From Amycolatopsis taiwanensis DSM 45107 (lineage in GTDB: Bacteria; Actinomycetota; Actinomycetes; Mycobacteriales; Pseudonocardiaceae), in NCBI RefSeq assembly GCF_000519205.1, contig NZ_JAFB01000005.1, positions 225,724 to 289,723 on the forward strand: a stretch of DNA of 64,000 nucleotides, in the 5' to 3' direction. Positions 41,303 to 49,865 of the stretch are shown here, piece after piece. Position numbers and translations under genes: made by a program. Each line of letters begins with the position of its first letter. Position 1 is the first letter of the stretch. Under the pieces are notes generated by a model. The model saw nothing but the letters and a program-made list of their open reading frames with translations. It searched no databases and had not been told where the DNA came from.

Positions 41303-43168
41303 TCAGATGCAGACAGTCCCGGGCACGGGCTGGTAGCGCACGACGCGAGTGTCACGGCCGACCTCGGCACCAGTGGCAACGTCGTAGCGGATCCGGGTGT
41401 CGGTGACGGAAAATCCCGGCGCGCCCGGATTCGGCTGGCAGCCCGGCCCGGGCTGCTGCACGAAGGTCGGGGCGACGATGTCGCGCCACGGGCTGGTCTC
41501 GCTGTTCACGCGGTACTGGTGCGTTCCCCAGATCCGCACCGTCACGCTCTGCTGGTCGCCGAACGCCTGGATCGCCACGCCCGAGGCCAGGCTGTCGGTG
41601 AAGCGCAGGTCGATCCGGGAGCCGTCTTCGCGCAACGCTTCCGCGTCCCGTCCGGGCGGGTACCGGTCCAGGTAGTACGCGTGGTCGGTGTGTCCGGCGT
41701 CGGTCAGGCCGGCCAGATATGCGGCGTTGTAAAGGGTCGTGGCGAACTGTGAAACTCCGCCGCCGACCACCTGCGGCCCGGTGCCGTCCTCGTTCAGCGG
41801 CGCGGGCACGAAGCCCTGCCACGGGCCGGTCCGGTCGATCAGGCTGAACGTCTGCCCCGGCCGCAGGATCACCCCGTTCACCCTTTCCGCCATGGCCCGC
41901 ACGTTCGTCGCGGCGGCGCCGGAAAGACCGCTGGTGCTGAACTGCGCGATGATCTCGCCGATGCCGAGCCGGCCGGCGTCGGCGGTGGTCACCCCGGGCG
42001 GTGTGGTCCGGTACCGCACGGTCAGGTCCCGTCCGTCGGGTTTGATCAGCACGGCGGTCAGCGGCGCGAAGGTTCCGTCCCAGTCGATCTGGTGCGCGTC
42101 TTCCGACGAGGTCACGGTCGGCGGGCCGGCCCCGAAGATCATCCGTGCGTCCTTGCCCGGTTGTTCGGTGGTGGCGAGCTGGGGTGACAGGCTCCCCCGC
42201 AGCGTCGGCGAGTCCAGGGTCGCCGCGAGCGAGCCGTCCGGGCGAGCGGTGAACCGCATGGCCGCCGCGATCGCGTCGGGCTTGAGCCGGGCGTCCGCGC
42301 CGTCGCCGTGCACCGCCACGGGCTTGCTGATCGCCGGAACGACGAACCCGTTGAGCGTCGCGTGCACACCATCCGTGGTGGCGAGCACCGGCGTGAAGGC
42401 GACGGGAAGGGAGACGCCGTGCGGGTCCAGCCAGTGGCCCTTGACCAGGTCCGCCGCGCCCGGCAGGTCGTAGAGCGTCTGCCCTTGACGTGGCTCGATC
42501 GGAAACGCGGTGACGCCGCCATCGCTGTTCGGAACCGGCCGGAACCCGATGCTCCCCTCGGTCTGCGGGTGGTTCACGTGCTGCTGCGCGAGCTGGGAAA
42601 CGGCCTGGTCGAGCGCCTGCTCGTCGGTCGTGGTGACGACGGCTACGGGGCGCTTGACGAAGAAGGATTCGATCCTGGCGATCGGATCCAACGACTGGCT
42701 TCCCGCGCGGGCGAGGGTGGCCGGCCAGTCCACGCCGAGCCCGGCGGTGACCGGGTCGAGCGTGGCCTGGACATCACCGGCGACGATCGGCACGGGCTGA
42801 TCCAGCCGGGGCTCGAGTTCCCGACGCAGCTTCACCTCGGCGTCGTGACGGCTCAGCCCGCCGACGTCCACGCCGGCGACCACGGTTCCGCGCGGCACGT
42901 CGCCGGCACTGGTCATCAGGTCGATGGCATAAAACACCGCGCCGAGCGCGAGCACGCCGCCGGCGACCGCCAGCGTCCAGCCCACGAACCGCTTCGCCCG
43001 GGTGCGCCGGCGATGCTTGTCCCCGTCGCCGGAGAGGATCTCGTCGGCCAGTCCGTGATCGAGCGCCGACCATTCGTCGATGGGCGCTCCGGGGAGGGGT
43101 AGTTGTCCCGTCTCCCGGAAGTCTTCCGGGTCGGAGTTCGGCCAGTGGGGGTTGTCTGGGTCTGGCAC
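41303..43168 (-). CDS. VanW-family protein with peptidoglycan-binding-like repeats
   Basis: 621 residues. Cytoplasmic head of about 60 residues, one membrane helix (GWTLAVAGGVLALGAVFYAIDL, 62-85), then YoaR-type repeats (VPRGTVVAGVDVGGLSRHDAEVKLRRELEPRL and a second one) and a C-terminal VanW domain: FSTSGLSGAAATNVRAMAERVNGVILRPGQTFSLIDRTGPW, VVGGGVSQFATTLYNAAYLAGL, and HADHAYYLDRYPPGRDA. Role probably at the wall; VanW function is not known. It converges on the YeaQ-like gene. Confidence 0.88.
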   Translation of the reverse strand: MPDPDNPHWPNSDPEDFRETGQLPLPGAPIDEWSALDHGLADEILSGDGDKHRRRTRAKRFVGWTLAVAGGVLALGAVFYAIDLMTSAGDVPRGTVVAGVDVGGLSRHDAEVKLRRELEPRLDQPVPIVAGDVQATLDPVTAGLGVDWPATLARAGSQSLDPIARIESFFVKRPVAVVTTTDEQALDQAVSQLAQQHVNHPQTEGSIGFRPVPNSDGGVTAFPIEPRQGQTLYDLPGAADLVKGHWLDPHGVSLPVAFTPVLATTDGVHATLNGFVVPAISKPVAVHGDGADARLKPDAIAAAMRFTARPDGSLAATLDSPTLRGSLSPQLATTEQPGKDARMIFGAGPPTVTSSEDAHQIDWDGTFAPLTAVLIKPDGRDLTVRYRTTPPGVTTADAGRLGIGEIIAQFSTSGLSGAAATNVRAMAERVNGVILRPGQTFSLIDRTGPWQGFVPAPLNEDGTGPQVVGGGVSQFATTLYNAAYLAGLTDAGHTDHAYYLDRYPPGRDAEALREDGSRIDLRFTDSLASGVAIQAFGDQQSVTVRIWGTHQYRVNSETSPWRDIVAPTFVQQPGPGCQPNPGAPGFSVTDTRIRYDVATGAEVGRDTRVVRYQPVPGTVCI

Positions 43169-43188
43169 CTACCCCTCCCGTGTGTGCG

Positions 43189-43533
43189 CTACAGGTAAAG
43201 CCCCGTTCCGTGCTCCGTGCGCTCCGAGGCCACGGCATGAATATCCCGCTCGCGCATCACCAAGTACGTCTCACCTTGGACCTCCACCTCGAGTTGGTCC
43301 TCGGGGTTGAAGAGCACGCGATCGGAAACCTTCACGTTCCGCACACTACTGCCTACACCCAGTACATCACCCCACGCGAGTCGACGTGCCACCTGGGCGG
43401 TAGCGGGAATGACGATGCCTCCGCTGCTACGCCGCTCGCCTTCCTCCGGGGCCAACCGAACAAGCACCCGATCGTGCAGCATCTGAATTTCTAGTTTGGC
43501 GCCGGCAACCGGCACACTCGTGGCATCCGACAC
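43189..43533 (-). CDS. GroES-family (Cpn10) protein
   Basis: 114 residues. IQMLHDRVLVRLAPEEGERRSSGGIVIPATAQVARRLAWGDVLGVGSSVRNVKVSDRVLFNPEDQLEVEVQGETYLVMRERDIHAV is a Cpn10 fold with the mobile loop (GERRSSGGIVIP). It is not next to groEL, and has an extra C-terminal tail, so it is more likely a divergent paralogue than the housekeeping groES. It is separated from the VanW gene by 20 bp. Confidence 0.83.
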   Translation of the reverse strand: MSDATSVPVAGAKLEIQMLHDRVLVRLAPEEGERRSSGGIVIPATAQVARRLAWGDVLGVGSSVRNVKVSDRVLFNPEDQLEVEVQGETYLVMRERDIHAVASERTEHGTGLYL

Positions 43534-43551
43534 CTGAACAATGCTACGGCG

Positions 43552-45450
43552 TCAGCCGCCCGCGAGAATCAGCCGCAACTGGACCGTGCCCCCCGGCTCG
43601 ACGCGAATCGGGACGCCCCAGTCCTGCCGGGTGACCCGGCACACCGGGTGCTCCGCGGTTGCGTCACAACTGGCCGCCTGCGCCACGATTTGCAGCACAC
43701 CTTCGGTGTGGCCGCCGGCCAGGGTGATCGTGCGGGTCAACTCGGTGCCGACCCCGCCGCCGGCCACGAGCAGTTCGGGCGGCGAGGCACTGACCTCCAG
43801 GCGCGTCGCCGGGCCATCCCGGTCGTCGAGCTTTTCCCCTGGTGGTGGCGTGTACACGACGGAGAGCGTCACGGCACCGGGCGCGATGATGCTCGGCGGC
43901 CTGCGTACCGCGTGCGCGCCGCCATCAACGTGCTGAGTGGACGCGGCCACGGGTGACAGTGGCCGGAGCCGGTGCGCGGCCGACTCGACCACGAACAGCG
44001 TGTCGCCGGTGACGAGCAGCCCCGACGGCTCGGCCAGGCGCTCGGCGATCGTGTCGACCTTGCCGCTTTCCAGGTCGTAACGCCGGATCGCCCCGTTGTA
44101 GGTGTCGGCGACGGCGATCGTGCCGTCCGGCAGCACCGCGAGACCGAGTGGATGCTGCAGCAACGCGTCGGCGGCGTCGCCATCGCGGTGGCCGAAGGAG
44201 AAGAGGTCGGTGCCGATCGCCGTGTGCACCACGAATCGGTCCGCCTCATCGTGGGTGATCCACCGGAGCGCGGACGTTTCGGCGTCGACCAGCCAGAGCC
44301 GGTCTCCCGCCACCGCCAGGCCCGAGGTCTGCGCGAAGAACGCGGTGGACGTCTCGCCGTCGCGCAAGCCCTCCACGGTGGTGCCGGCGAACCGCGAGAT
44401 CGTGCCGTGCACCGGGTCGAACAGACCGAGGGTGTGGTTTCCCGCCATGGCGACCACGGCCCCGCCCGCGGCCTCCCACCAGATCACGTCCCACGGGCTG
44501 GTCAGATCGATCTCCCGGGCCGGGCCGCCCGTTTTCCCGTCGCGCCACTGACGCCCGGTACCGGCCACAGTGGACACTTCGCCGGTGTCGAGATCGATCC
44601 CGCGCAGCAGATGGCCGGCGGTGTCGGCGACGAGCAGGTGGTAACCCACGCGCTCGGCGACCTCGGGCGGAAGCAGGGCGAGCCCGGACGGCTCGGCGAA
44701 GCTCGCGACGTCGAACGCGCCGTCCGCCGCACCGCGCTCGCCGCTGCCGAAGCGCCGGATGACCGTCTCGCCATCGGCGGCGAGTTCGACTACGGAGTGA
44801 TGCCCGGTGTCGGCGACCAGGACGCGCCCGTCGGCGGTAGCCACCGCCTTGCTCGGGAAGCGCAGCTCCGCCGCCCGGGCTTCGGCCGGCACGTATGGGT
44901 TGCCGCCGCGGCGCAGCGTGCCCTTCTCTTCGTGGCGCGCGACGAGATCCGCGATCACCCGGCGCAGCGCCTCGCCGTGGCCTTCGCCCGCGGCCACGTG
45001 CACCACGTAACCCTCGGGGTCCACGATCACCAGCGTCGGCCACGCCTTCACCGCGTACTGCTGCCACGTGGTCAGGTCGGGATCGTTGAGCACGGGATGG
45101 TGCACCTCGTAGCGGCTGACCGCAGCCTCGATCGCGGCGGCTTCGCCCTCGTGCAGGAACTTCGGCGAGTGCACGCCGATGGTGACCAGCACGTCGGCGA
45201 ACTCCGCTTCCAACGGGCGGAGTTCGTCGAGCACGTGCAGGCAGTTGATGCAGCCCGACGTCCAGAAGTCCAGCAGGACGATGCGTCCGCGCAGATCAGC
45301 GAGCTTGATCTCGTTGCCGCCGGTGTTCAACCACTGGCGGCCCACAAGCTCGGGAGCTCGGACACGGGCGCGTGGTTTCTCGATGCTCACGATCGGAGTC
45401 AACAACACCGGGCGACCCGATGTCTCGGCGAGGGTGGCCTCCGGGGCCAC
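43552..45450 (-). CDS. Thioredoxin-like plus NHL-repeat protein
   Basis: 632 residues. Residues 28-170 are a TlpA/thioredoxin-like domain with a CxxC in TSGCINCLHVLDEL (CINC) and the cis-Pro in VKAWPTLVIVDPEG. Residues 200-480 are NHL beta-propeller repeats (VADTGHHSVVELAADG, LLVADTAGHLLRGID, AVADTYNGAIRRYD). Architecture matches NHLRC2. The C-terminal domain (about 490-632) is a beta-sandwich with disulphide-like Cys (SCDATAEHPVC). No signal peptide; cytosolic. Role unknown, likely thiol redox. Divergent from the TetR gene. Confidence 0.87.
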   Translation of the reverse strand: MAPEATLAETSGRPVLLTPIVSIEKPRARVRAPELVGRQWLNTGGNEIKLADLRGRIVLLDFWTSGCINCLHVLDELRPLEAEFADVLVTIGVHSPKFLHEGEAAAIEAAVSRYEVHHPVLNDPDLTTWQQYAVKAWPTLVIVDPEGYVVHVAAGEGHGEALRRVIADLVARHEEKGTLRRGGNPYVPAEARAAELRFPSKAVATADGRVLVADTGHHSVVELAADGETVIRRFGSGERGAADGAFDVASFAEPSGLALLPPEVAERVGYHLLVADTAGHLLRGIDLDTGEVSTVAGTGRQWRDGKTGGPAREIDLTSPWDVIWWEAAGGAVVAMAGNHTLGLFDPVHGTISRFAGTTVEGLRDGETSTAFFAQTSGLAVAGDRLWLVDAETSALRWITHDEADRFVVHTAIGTDLFSFGHRDGDAADALLQHPLGLAVLPDGTIAVADTYNGAIRRYDLESGKVDTIAERLAEPSGLLVTGDTLFVVESAAHRLRPLSPVAASTQHVDGGAHAVRRPPSIIAPGAVTLSVVYTPPPGEKLDDRDGPATRLEVSASPPELLVAGGGVGTELTRTITLAGGHTEGVLQIVAQAASCDATAEHPVCRVTRQDWGVPIRVEPGGTVQLRLILAGG

Positions 45451-45494
45451 GCCTCACCTGTCAGATGCGAGAACCGACACTCCCGCCACATTTT

Positions 45495-45526
45495 CCATAC
45501 CAAGTCTTATTTCAGACCAAGTATGG
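45495..45526. promoter_or_regulatory. Operator candidate of the TetR gene
   Basis: Arms CCATAC/GTATGG (45495-45500, 45521-45526) and nested GTCT/AGAC (45504-45507, 45514-45517) share the same centre, a 32-bp imperfect palindrome. TATGTT, seven bases before the ATG at 45540, gives a leaderless promoter next to it. Confidence 0.5.
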
Positions 45527-45539
45527 TATGTTTCTGCGC

Positions 45540-46148
45540 ATGGCAGGGCTTCGCGAGCGCAAGAAGGAACAGACGAGGCAGCGGATCCTCGCGGTCGCCT
45601 CGAAGTTGTTCGCCGAACGCGGCTTCGACGCGGTGACGGTCAACGAGATCGCCGAGGCGGCCGAAGTGGCCAGGGCCACCCTCTTCACGTACTTCCCGAA
45701 CAAGGAATCGCTCGCGCTCCAGGGCGTAGGGGAGGACGATCCGGCCGGCGTCGTCGCCCGACGGCCGCCAGGTCAGTCCCCCCTGCAAGCTTTGCGGGCT
45801 CACTACCGTTCGTTCGCCGCCGAGCAGATGGCGACAATGGACCGGGACGAGGTGATCGCCCGGATGCGTGTGATCTTCGACAGCCCAGCGCTCAGCGGAG
45901 CCGCGAACAAACTCCTCTACCGGCAGCGCGAAGAACTGGCGCGAGTCCTGGCCGAAGAACACGAGCAGTTGGCGGCCACGCTGATCGCCGCTCAGATCGC
46001 GGCGACCCTGCTCACCCTTCAGGAGTCGTTCTTCCACCTCCTGGCCGACGGCGCATCGCCGAAGGACGCGGCCCGCGCGCTGGCCGATCACACCGAACTC
46101 GCCTTCGACCTGCTGGAACACGGCATCAATCAGCTGAAGGAAAAGTGA
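45540..46148 (+). CDS. TetR-family regulator
   Basis: 202 residues from ATG 45540 (ATG 45528 is possible). N-terminal TetR helix-turn-helix: KKEQTRQRILAVASKLFAERGFDAVTVNEIAEAAEVARATLFTYFPNKESL. The C-terminal ligand domain is uncharacterised. A symmetrical operator overlaps its promoter. It is followed after one base by the TIM-barrel gene, so it may regulate that gene and the divergent NHL gene. Confidence 0.9.
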   Translation: MAGLRERKKEQTRQRILAVASKLFAERGFDAVTVNEIAEAAEVARATLFTYFPNKESLALQGVGEDDPAGVVARRPPGQSPLQALRAHYRSFAAEQMATMDRDEVIARMRVIFDSPALSGAANKLLYRQREELARVLAEEHEQLAATLIAAQIAATLLTLQESFFHLLADGASPKDAARALADHTELAFDLLEHGINQLKEK

Positions 46149-46149
46149 C

Positions 46150-47091
46150 ATGCGCGCACGCGGAATCAACTACGACACCGGGTTCCTCCCCGGCGACGAC
46201 CTCTCCCGCAAGACCTTCGATCCCGAGATCGTCCGGCGGGACATGGGGGTGATCTCCGGAGACCTGCACTGCGACGCCGTGCGCATCTCCGGCCGCGAAC
46301 CCGAGCGTTTGACCATCGCCGCCCGACACGCCGTGGACGCGGGTCTCGAAGTCTGGTTCGCCCCGTTCCCCGTCGACCTGCCCGCCGATCGGCTATTGCC
46401 GTTCTTCGCCGACTGTGCCCAGCGAGCCGAAGCCCTGCGGCGCGAAGGCGCCCAGATCGTGCTCGTCGCCGGGTGCGAGCTCAGCGCCTTCTGCGGCGGC
46501 TTCATCCCGGGCGAGACGTACGGGGACCGCCTGCGGGCGATGGCCACCGCTGACCTGGCTTGGTGGTCCAGCCTCGCCTCGGCAAGCGAACGGCTCAACA
46601 GCTTCCTCTCCGCGGTCGCGGCAACGATCCGAACCGAGTTCGGCGGAAGGATCACCTACGCCAGCGCGCCCTGGGAATTCATCGACTGGACCCCGTTCGA
46701 CATCGTCGGTGTCGACGCTTACCGGGCCGCCTACAACGCCGACACCTTCCGGTCCGAAGTGCGAGGACACCTCGCACATGGCAAGCCCGTCGCGATCACC
46801 GAGTACGGCACCTGCGCCTACTCGGGCGCGAGCGAGCGCGGTGGCTCGGCCTGGCAGGTGCCGCCGAACGTGACGGTGGACGAGGACGAGCAGGTCCGCT
46901 ACCTCACCGAACTGCTGGACATCTTCGAAGAGGAGGGAGTGGACACCGCGCTGTGGTTCACCTTTGCCGCCTTCAACCGGCCCGGCCCCCTGGACCTCGG
47001 CTCCTACGGCGTGGTCCGGACGCTCGACGAGACCCGCTGGGAACCGAAGAAGGTGTTCCACGCGATGGCGGCCAGGTACCGACGAAACTGA
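46150..47091 (+). CDS. TIM-barrel protein, glycoside hydrolase-like
   Basis: 313 residues. Beta-alpha strands with VRISGREPERLTIAARHAVDAGLEVWFAPFP, IVLVAGCELSAFCGGFIP, YASAPWEFIDWTPFDIVGVDAYRA and KPVAITEYGTCAYSGAS. The Glu in ITEYGT resembles the nucleophile of GH clan A. Database entries of this type are often labelled abortive infection protein, without proof. It is one base downstream of TetR. Substrate unknown; no signal peptide. Confidence 0.7.
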   Translation: MRARGINYDTGFLPGDDLSRKTFDPEIVRRDMGVISGDLHCDAVRISGREPERLTIAARHAVDAGLEVWFAPFPVDLPADRLLPFFADCAQRAEALRREGAQIVLVAGCELSAFCGGFIPGETYGDRLRAMATADLAWWSSLASASERLNSFLSAVAATIRTEFGGRITYASAPWEFIDWTPFDIVGVDAYRAAYNADTFRSEVRGHLAHGKPVAITEYGTCAYSGASERGGSAWQVPPNVTVDEDEQVRYLTELLDIFEEEGVDTALWFTFAAFNRPGPLDLGSYGVVRTLDETRWEPKKVFHAMAARYRRN

Positions 47092-47127
47092 GCAGAAGCA
47101 TTTGTTCCCAGTCCTATCCTGACCATC

Positions 47128-47643
47128 GTGCGGCGCGTACTCGTCATCGGATGCAGCGGTTCAGGCAAATCCACCTTCGCCCGGAGACTCGCAGCGCTGC
47201 TCGACCTTCCGGTCACCCACCTGGACCGGCATTACTGGCGTCCGGGCTGGGTCGAAGCACCGGACGACGAGTTCCGCGCGGCCCAGCAGGCCGTCGTCGT
47301 GGGCGAGCGCTGGGTGATCGACGGGAACTACAGCGGCAGCATGGACATCCGGCTTCCGCGTGCGGACACGATCGTCTTCCTCGATCTTCCTCGCTGGCGC
47401 TGCCTGCTCCGGATCGCGCGCCGCACCCTGCGCGGGTGGGGTCGCGACGGTCAGGCGGCGGGTTGTCCCGAGCATCTGGATCCCGCGTTCTGGCGCTGGG
47501 TCTGGCGGTGGCACCGCGGCTCACGCCCCCACCTGCTGGCGCGGCTCGCCGAACAGGGCAGCCACACCCGCCAGGTGGTGCTTTCCTCCCCGCGCGAGGT
47601 CACCGGCTTTCTCAACGCGGTTTCGGTAGGCGGCCGGGAGTAA
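47128..47643 (+). CDS. P-loop kinase-like protein (FlaR/topology modulation type)
   Basis: 171 residues from GTG 47128, seven bases after TATCCT (leaderless). Walker A VIGCSGSGKSTFARRLAALLDLPVTHLDRHYWRPGW, WVIDGNYSGSMDIRLPRADTIVFLDLPRWRCLLRI and HRGSRPHLLARL. The family resembles adenylate and shikimate kinases; some members are called DNA topology modulation protein. Substrate unknown. Confidence 0.85.
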   Translation: MRRVLVIGCSGSGKSTFARRLAALLDLPVTHLDRHYWRPGWVEAPDDEFRAAQQAVVVGERWVIDGNYSGSMDIRLPRADTIVFLDLPRWRCLLRIARRTLRGWGRDGQAAGCPEHLDPAFWRWVWRWHRGSRPHLLARLAEQGSHTRQVVLSSPREVTGFLNAVSVGGRE

Positions 47644-47670
47644 ATCCGGCCTTCAGCTCGTTGAACCGGT

Positions 47671-48102
47671 ATGGCTGTCGTGCTCCTGCTCTATCTGGTC
47701 GCCGAGGTGGCCGCCGTCTGGGCGGTGGGCTCGGCCGTCGGCATCCTCGGCACCCTCGGTCTCCTGCTTGCCGGTGCGGTGCTCGGATCCTGGCTGGCGC
47801 GGCGGGAAGGCGCCCGCGCCGCTCGCGCGTTCATGACGACGGCGCGCGCCGGGCGCCCGGCCCACAACGAGGTCACCGACGGGATGCTGATCGCCTTCGG
47901 CGGTTTGCTGATCATGGTGCCCGGTTTCGTGAGCGACCTTGCCGGGCTGTTCCTGCTGTTCCCGCCGACGCGCGCGCTGGTGCGCCGCGCCTGGCTGCGC
48001 CGGGCGGAACGGCGGATGGCGGCCGCGAACCCGAACCGGGTGATCGTGGTCGACAGCGAGATCGTGCCGGACGACCAGCGGCATCCGATCATCGAAGGCT
48101 AG
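47671..48102 (+). CDS. fxsA: FxsA-family membrane protein
   Basis: 143 residues. Membrane segments at the start (LLLYLVAEVAAVWAVGSAVG, TLGLLLAGAVLGSWLARREG) and LIAFGGLLIMVPGFVSDLAGLFLLFPPTRALVRR, which is the FxsA core. E. coli FxsA counteracts phage T7 exclusion by F plasmid. The C-terminus is acidic. Confidence 0.88.
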   Translation: MAVVLLLYLVAEVAAVWAVGSAVGILGTLGLLLAGAVLGSWLARREGARAARAFMTTARAGRPAHNEVTDGMLIAFGGLLIMVPGFVSDLAGLFLLFPPTRALVRRAWLRRAERRMAAANPNRVIVVDSEIVPDDQRHPIIEG

Positions 48103-48143
48103 GATCAAGACCGCGGGCTGTTCAAAACGTGAGATCACCACGC

Positions 48144-48177
48144 CTGGTGACACAGCACAACTGGTGACACAGCACAA
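48144..48177. repeat. Perfect 17-bp tandem repeat
   Basis: Two adjacent identical copies of CTGGTGACACAGCACAA, 40 bases after fxsA. It lies in a 289-bp gap (48103-48391) that also holds a palindrome and a family A repeat. Confidence 0.8.
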
Positions 48178-48210
48178 GGTGTGAACAACACGGCTTCTCC
48201 AGCCGTCGAG

Positions 48211-48229
48211 TACCGTTTTGCGGTACTTC
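48211..48229. promoter_or_regulatory. Palindrome upstream of TetR gene
   Basis: Arms AGTACCG (48211-48217) and CGGTACT (48223-48229) with TTTTG between. It could be an operator for the TetR protein encoded 160 bp downstream. Confidence 0.4.
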
Positions 48230-48308
48230 GGATGGCCCGCCTTCGCCAGTGAACCTGGCCCACCGACTCCGCCGCGGCGGACCGGGGCCGGTGCCAGACC
48301 GGCTAGAA

Positions 48309-48360
48309 GGGGTCTGGGGGCTTGCCCCCCAGTCGGGGCATGGGGGCGCCAGCCCCACAG
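48309..48360. repeat. Family A dispersed hairpin repeat (full copy)
   Basis: GGGGTCTGGGGG followed by a CCCCC(C)AG arm, then CGGGGCATGGGGG and a second AGCCCC arm, making two hairpins. It matches the copy at 60759-60810 at most positions. Located 30 bases before TetR. Confidence 0.65.
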
Positions 48361-48391
48361 GGCAAGCGTTTCCGGCGGAGAGGAGAACCGC

Positions 48392-49045
48392 GTGACCGAC
48401 GATGGGCAGCGCCCGCCGGCACGAACCCGCAGACTGCCGAGGGCGGTGCGGGAACGCCAGATCCTGGACGCCGCGGTCCAGGTGTTCTCGCGGCACGGCT
48501 ACCACGCGGCGTCCATGGACGAGGTCTCCGACGTGGCCGGGGTCTCGAAGCCGATGATCTACGCCTACCTCGGCGCGAAAGAGGACCTCTTCGCCAAGTG
48601 CATCGGGCGCGAGGCGGCCCGGCTGCTGGAGGCGGTACGCACCGGCGTCCACGCCGAGCTGCCGCCGGACATGCAACTGTGGCACGGGCTTCGCGCCTTC
48701 TACCGGTTCGTGGCCGAGCACCGGGAGGCGTGGACGGTGCTGCACCGCCAGGCCCTGACCGTCGGCGGGCAGTTCGCCGGTGAGGTCGACGCCCTGCGCA
48801 AGCGGGCGATCGATCTGGTGGCCGCGCTCGTGGTCAGCGCGGGCACCCGGCAGGGGCTCGGGGAGGCGGCCGAGTTCTCCGGCCCCGCGCTCGCCGTCGC
48901 GCTGGTCGGCGCGGCCGAGTCGCTGGCCGACTGGTGGCTCGATCATCCCGATGTCTCGGACGGGGTGCTCGCCTCCTGGCTGATGAACCTGGTCTGGCTC
49001 GGGTTCAACGATCTGGTCGAGGGGAAGGTGTGGCGGCCGCAATGA
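48392..49045 (+). CDS. TetR-family regulator of fatty-acid genes
   Basis: 217 residues from GTG 48392 with GGAGAGGAGAA five bases upstream. N-terminal HTH: RERQILDAAVQVFSRHGYHAASMDEVSDVAGVSKPMIYAYLGAKEDLFAKCI. The last 41 bases overlap the end of the opposite-strand htdX gene. Location beside htdX, fabG4 and fadA2 suggests it controls them, with the palindrome at 51219-51236 as a target; inference. Confidence 0.88.
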   Translation: MTDDGQRPPARTRRLPRAVRERQILDAAVQVFSRHGYHAASMDEVSDVAGVSKPMIYAYLGAKEDLFAKCIGREAARLLEAVRTGVHAELPPDMQLWHGLRAFYRFVAEHREAWTVLHRQALTVGGQFAGEVDALRKRAIDLVAALVVSAGTRQGLGEAAEFSGPALAVALVGAAESLADWWLDHPDVSDGVLASWLMNLVWLGFNDLVEGKVWRPQ

Positions 49046-49865
49046 CCCCCTCCAGGTGGGGCCTGGGCCGGCGCGCGTCCCACAGTTCGAAGGCCCACCC
49101 GTCGCCTTCCCGCCAGGACGTGAACGCCACCTTCGACGGCAGCGGCACCGGGCGCTTGAACCGCACGTCCACGGTGTAGCTGTCGGGGAGCCTGCCAACG
49201 AAGGCGGCCAGCGCCCGTGCCTTGGTCCACATGCCGTGCGCGATGGCGGAGGAGAACCCGAACGGCCGCGCGCTCAACGGGTGGAGGTGGATCGGGTTGC
49301 GGTCACCGGAGGCGTCGGCATAGCGGCGGCCGATGTCCGCCGGCACTGGCCAGATCGCCTTCGGCGCGGGCGGGGCCAGCTGACCGGCGCGCCGCGACTC
49401 CGCCGCGCCGCCGCCGCGCCGGAGATAGGTGCCCACCTCCGTCCACACCAGACCATCCTCTGTGGACAATTCGGTGACCAGGTCGAACTGGCGGCCCTTC
49501 TCGTGTGGCCGGAGGTTTTCCGCGCGCACCCGCGCGGTGTAACGCTCGCCGAGGCGGACCGGCTGGTGCTGTGTGATCCGGTTCGCCACGTGCACCATCC
49601 CGAGCAGCGGGAACGGGAAGTCCCGCTCGGTCAGCAACGCCAGTTGCACCGGGAAAACCAGTACATGAGGAAAGGTCGCCGGCGCCTCGCCGGAAAGCCG
49701 GAACCCGCAAACCCGGTTGTAGGCGACCAGATGTGCCGGATCGACCGCTATTCCGGGCCGCACGTATTCGTGCCCCGGCAGCGTGTCACCGGTGCCCTTG
49801 GGCAGCAGCGCCCTGACGTACAAAGTGGACAGTGACGGCGATGCGGTGAGCTCCCGGACGGTCAT
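49005..49865 (-). CDS. htdX: MaoC-type (R)-specific enoyl-thioester hydratase/dehydratase
   Basis: 286 residues from ATG 49865, whose first base is shared with the fabG4 TGA. Two hot-dog halves: the N-terminal FAS1_DH-like part (PGIAVDPAHLVAYNRVCGF) and the C-terminal MaoC hydratase motif YADASGDRNPIHLHPLSARPFGFSSAIAHGMW containing catalytic Asp and His. Homologous to mycobacterial HtdX/Rv0241c, placed next to fabG4 as here. Acts in type-II-like fatty acid or mycolate-linked synthesis. Confidence 0.88.
   Translation of the reverse strand: MTVRELTASPSLSTLYVRALLPKGTGDTLPGHEYVRPGIAVDPAHLVAYNRVCGFRLSGEAPATFPHVLVFPVQLALLTERDFPFPLLGMVHVANRITQHQPVRLGERYTARVRAENLRPHEKGRQFDLVTELSTEDGLVWTEVGTYLRRGGGAAESRRAGQLAPPAPKAIWPVPADIGRRYADASGDRNPIHLHPLSARPFGFSSAIAHGMWTKARALAAFVGRLPDSYTVDVRFKRPVPLPSKVAFTSWREGDGWAFELWDARRPRPHLEGVIAAATPSPRPDR

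Noticed and set aside
46150-47091. Phage abortive infection gene as part of a defence island
   Set aside because: The label comes from old database names; the fold looks like a glycosidase barrel and no other defence genes are adjacent.
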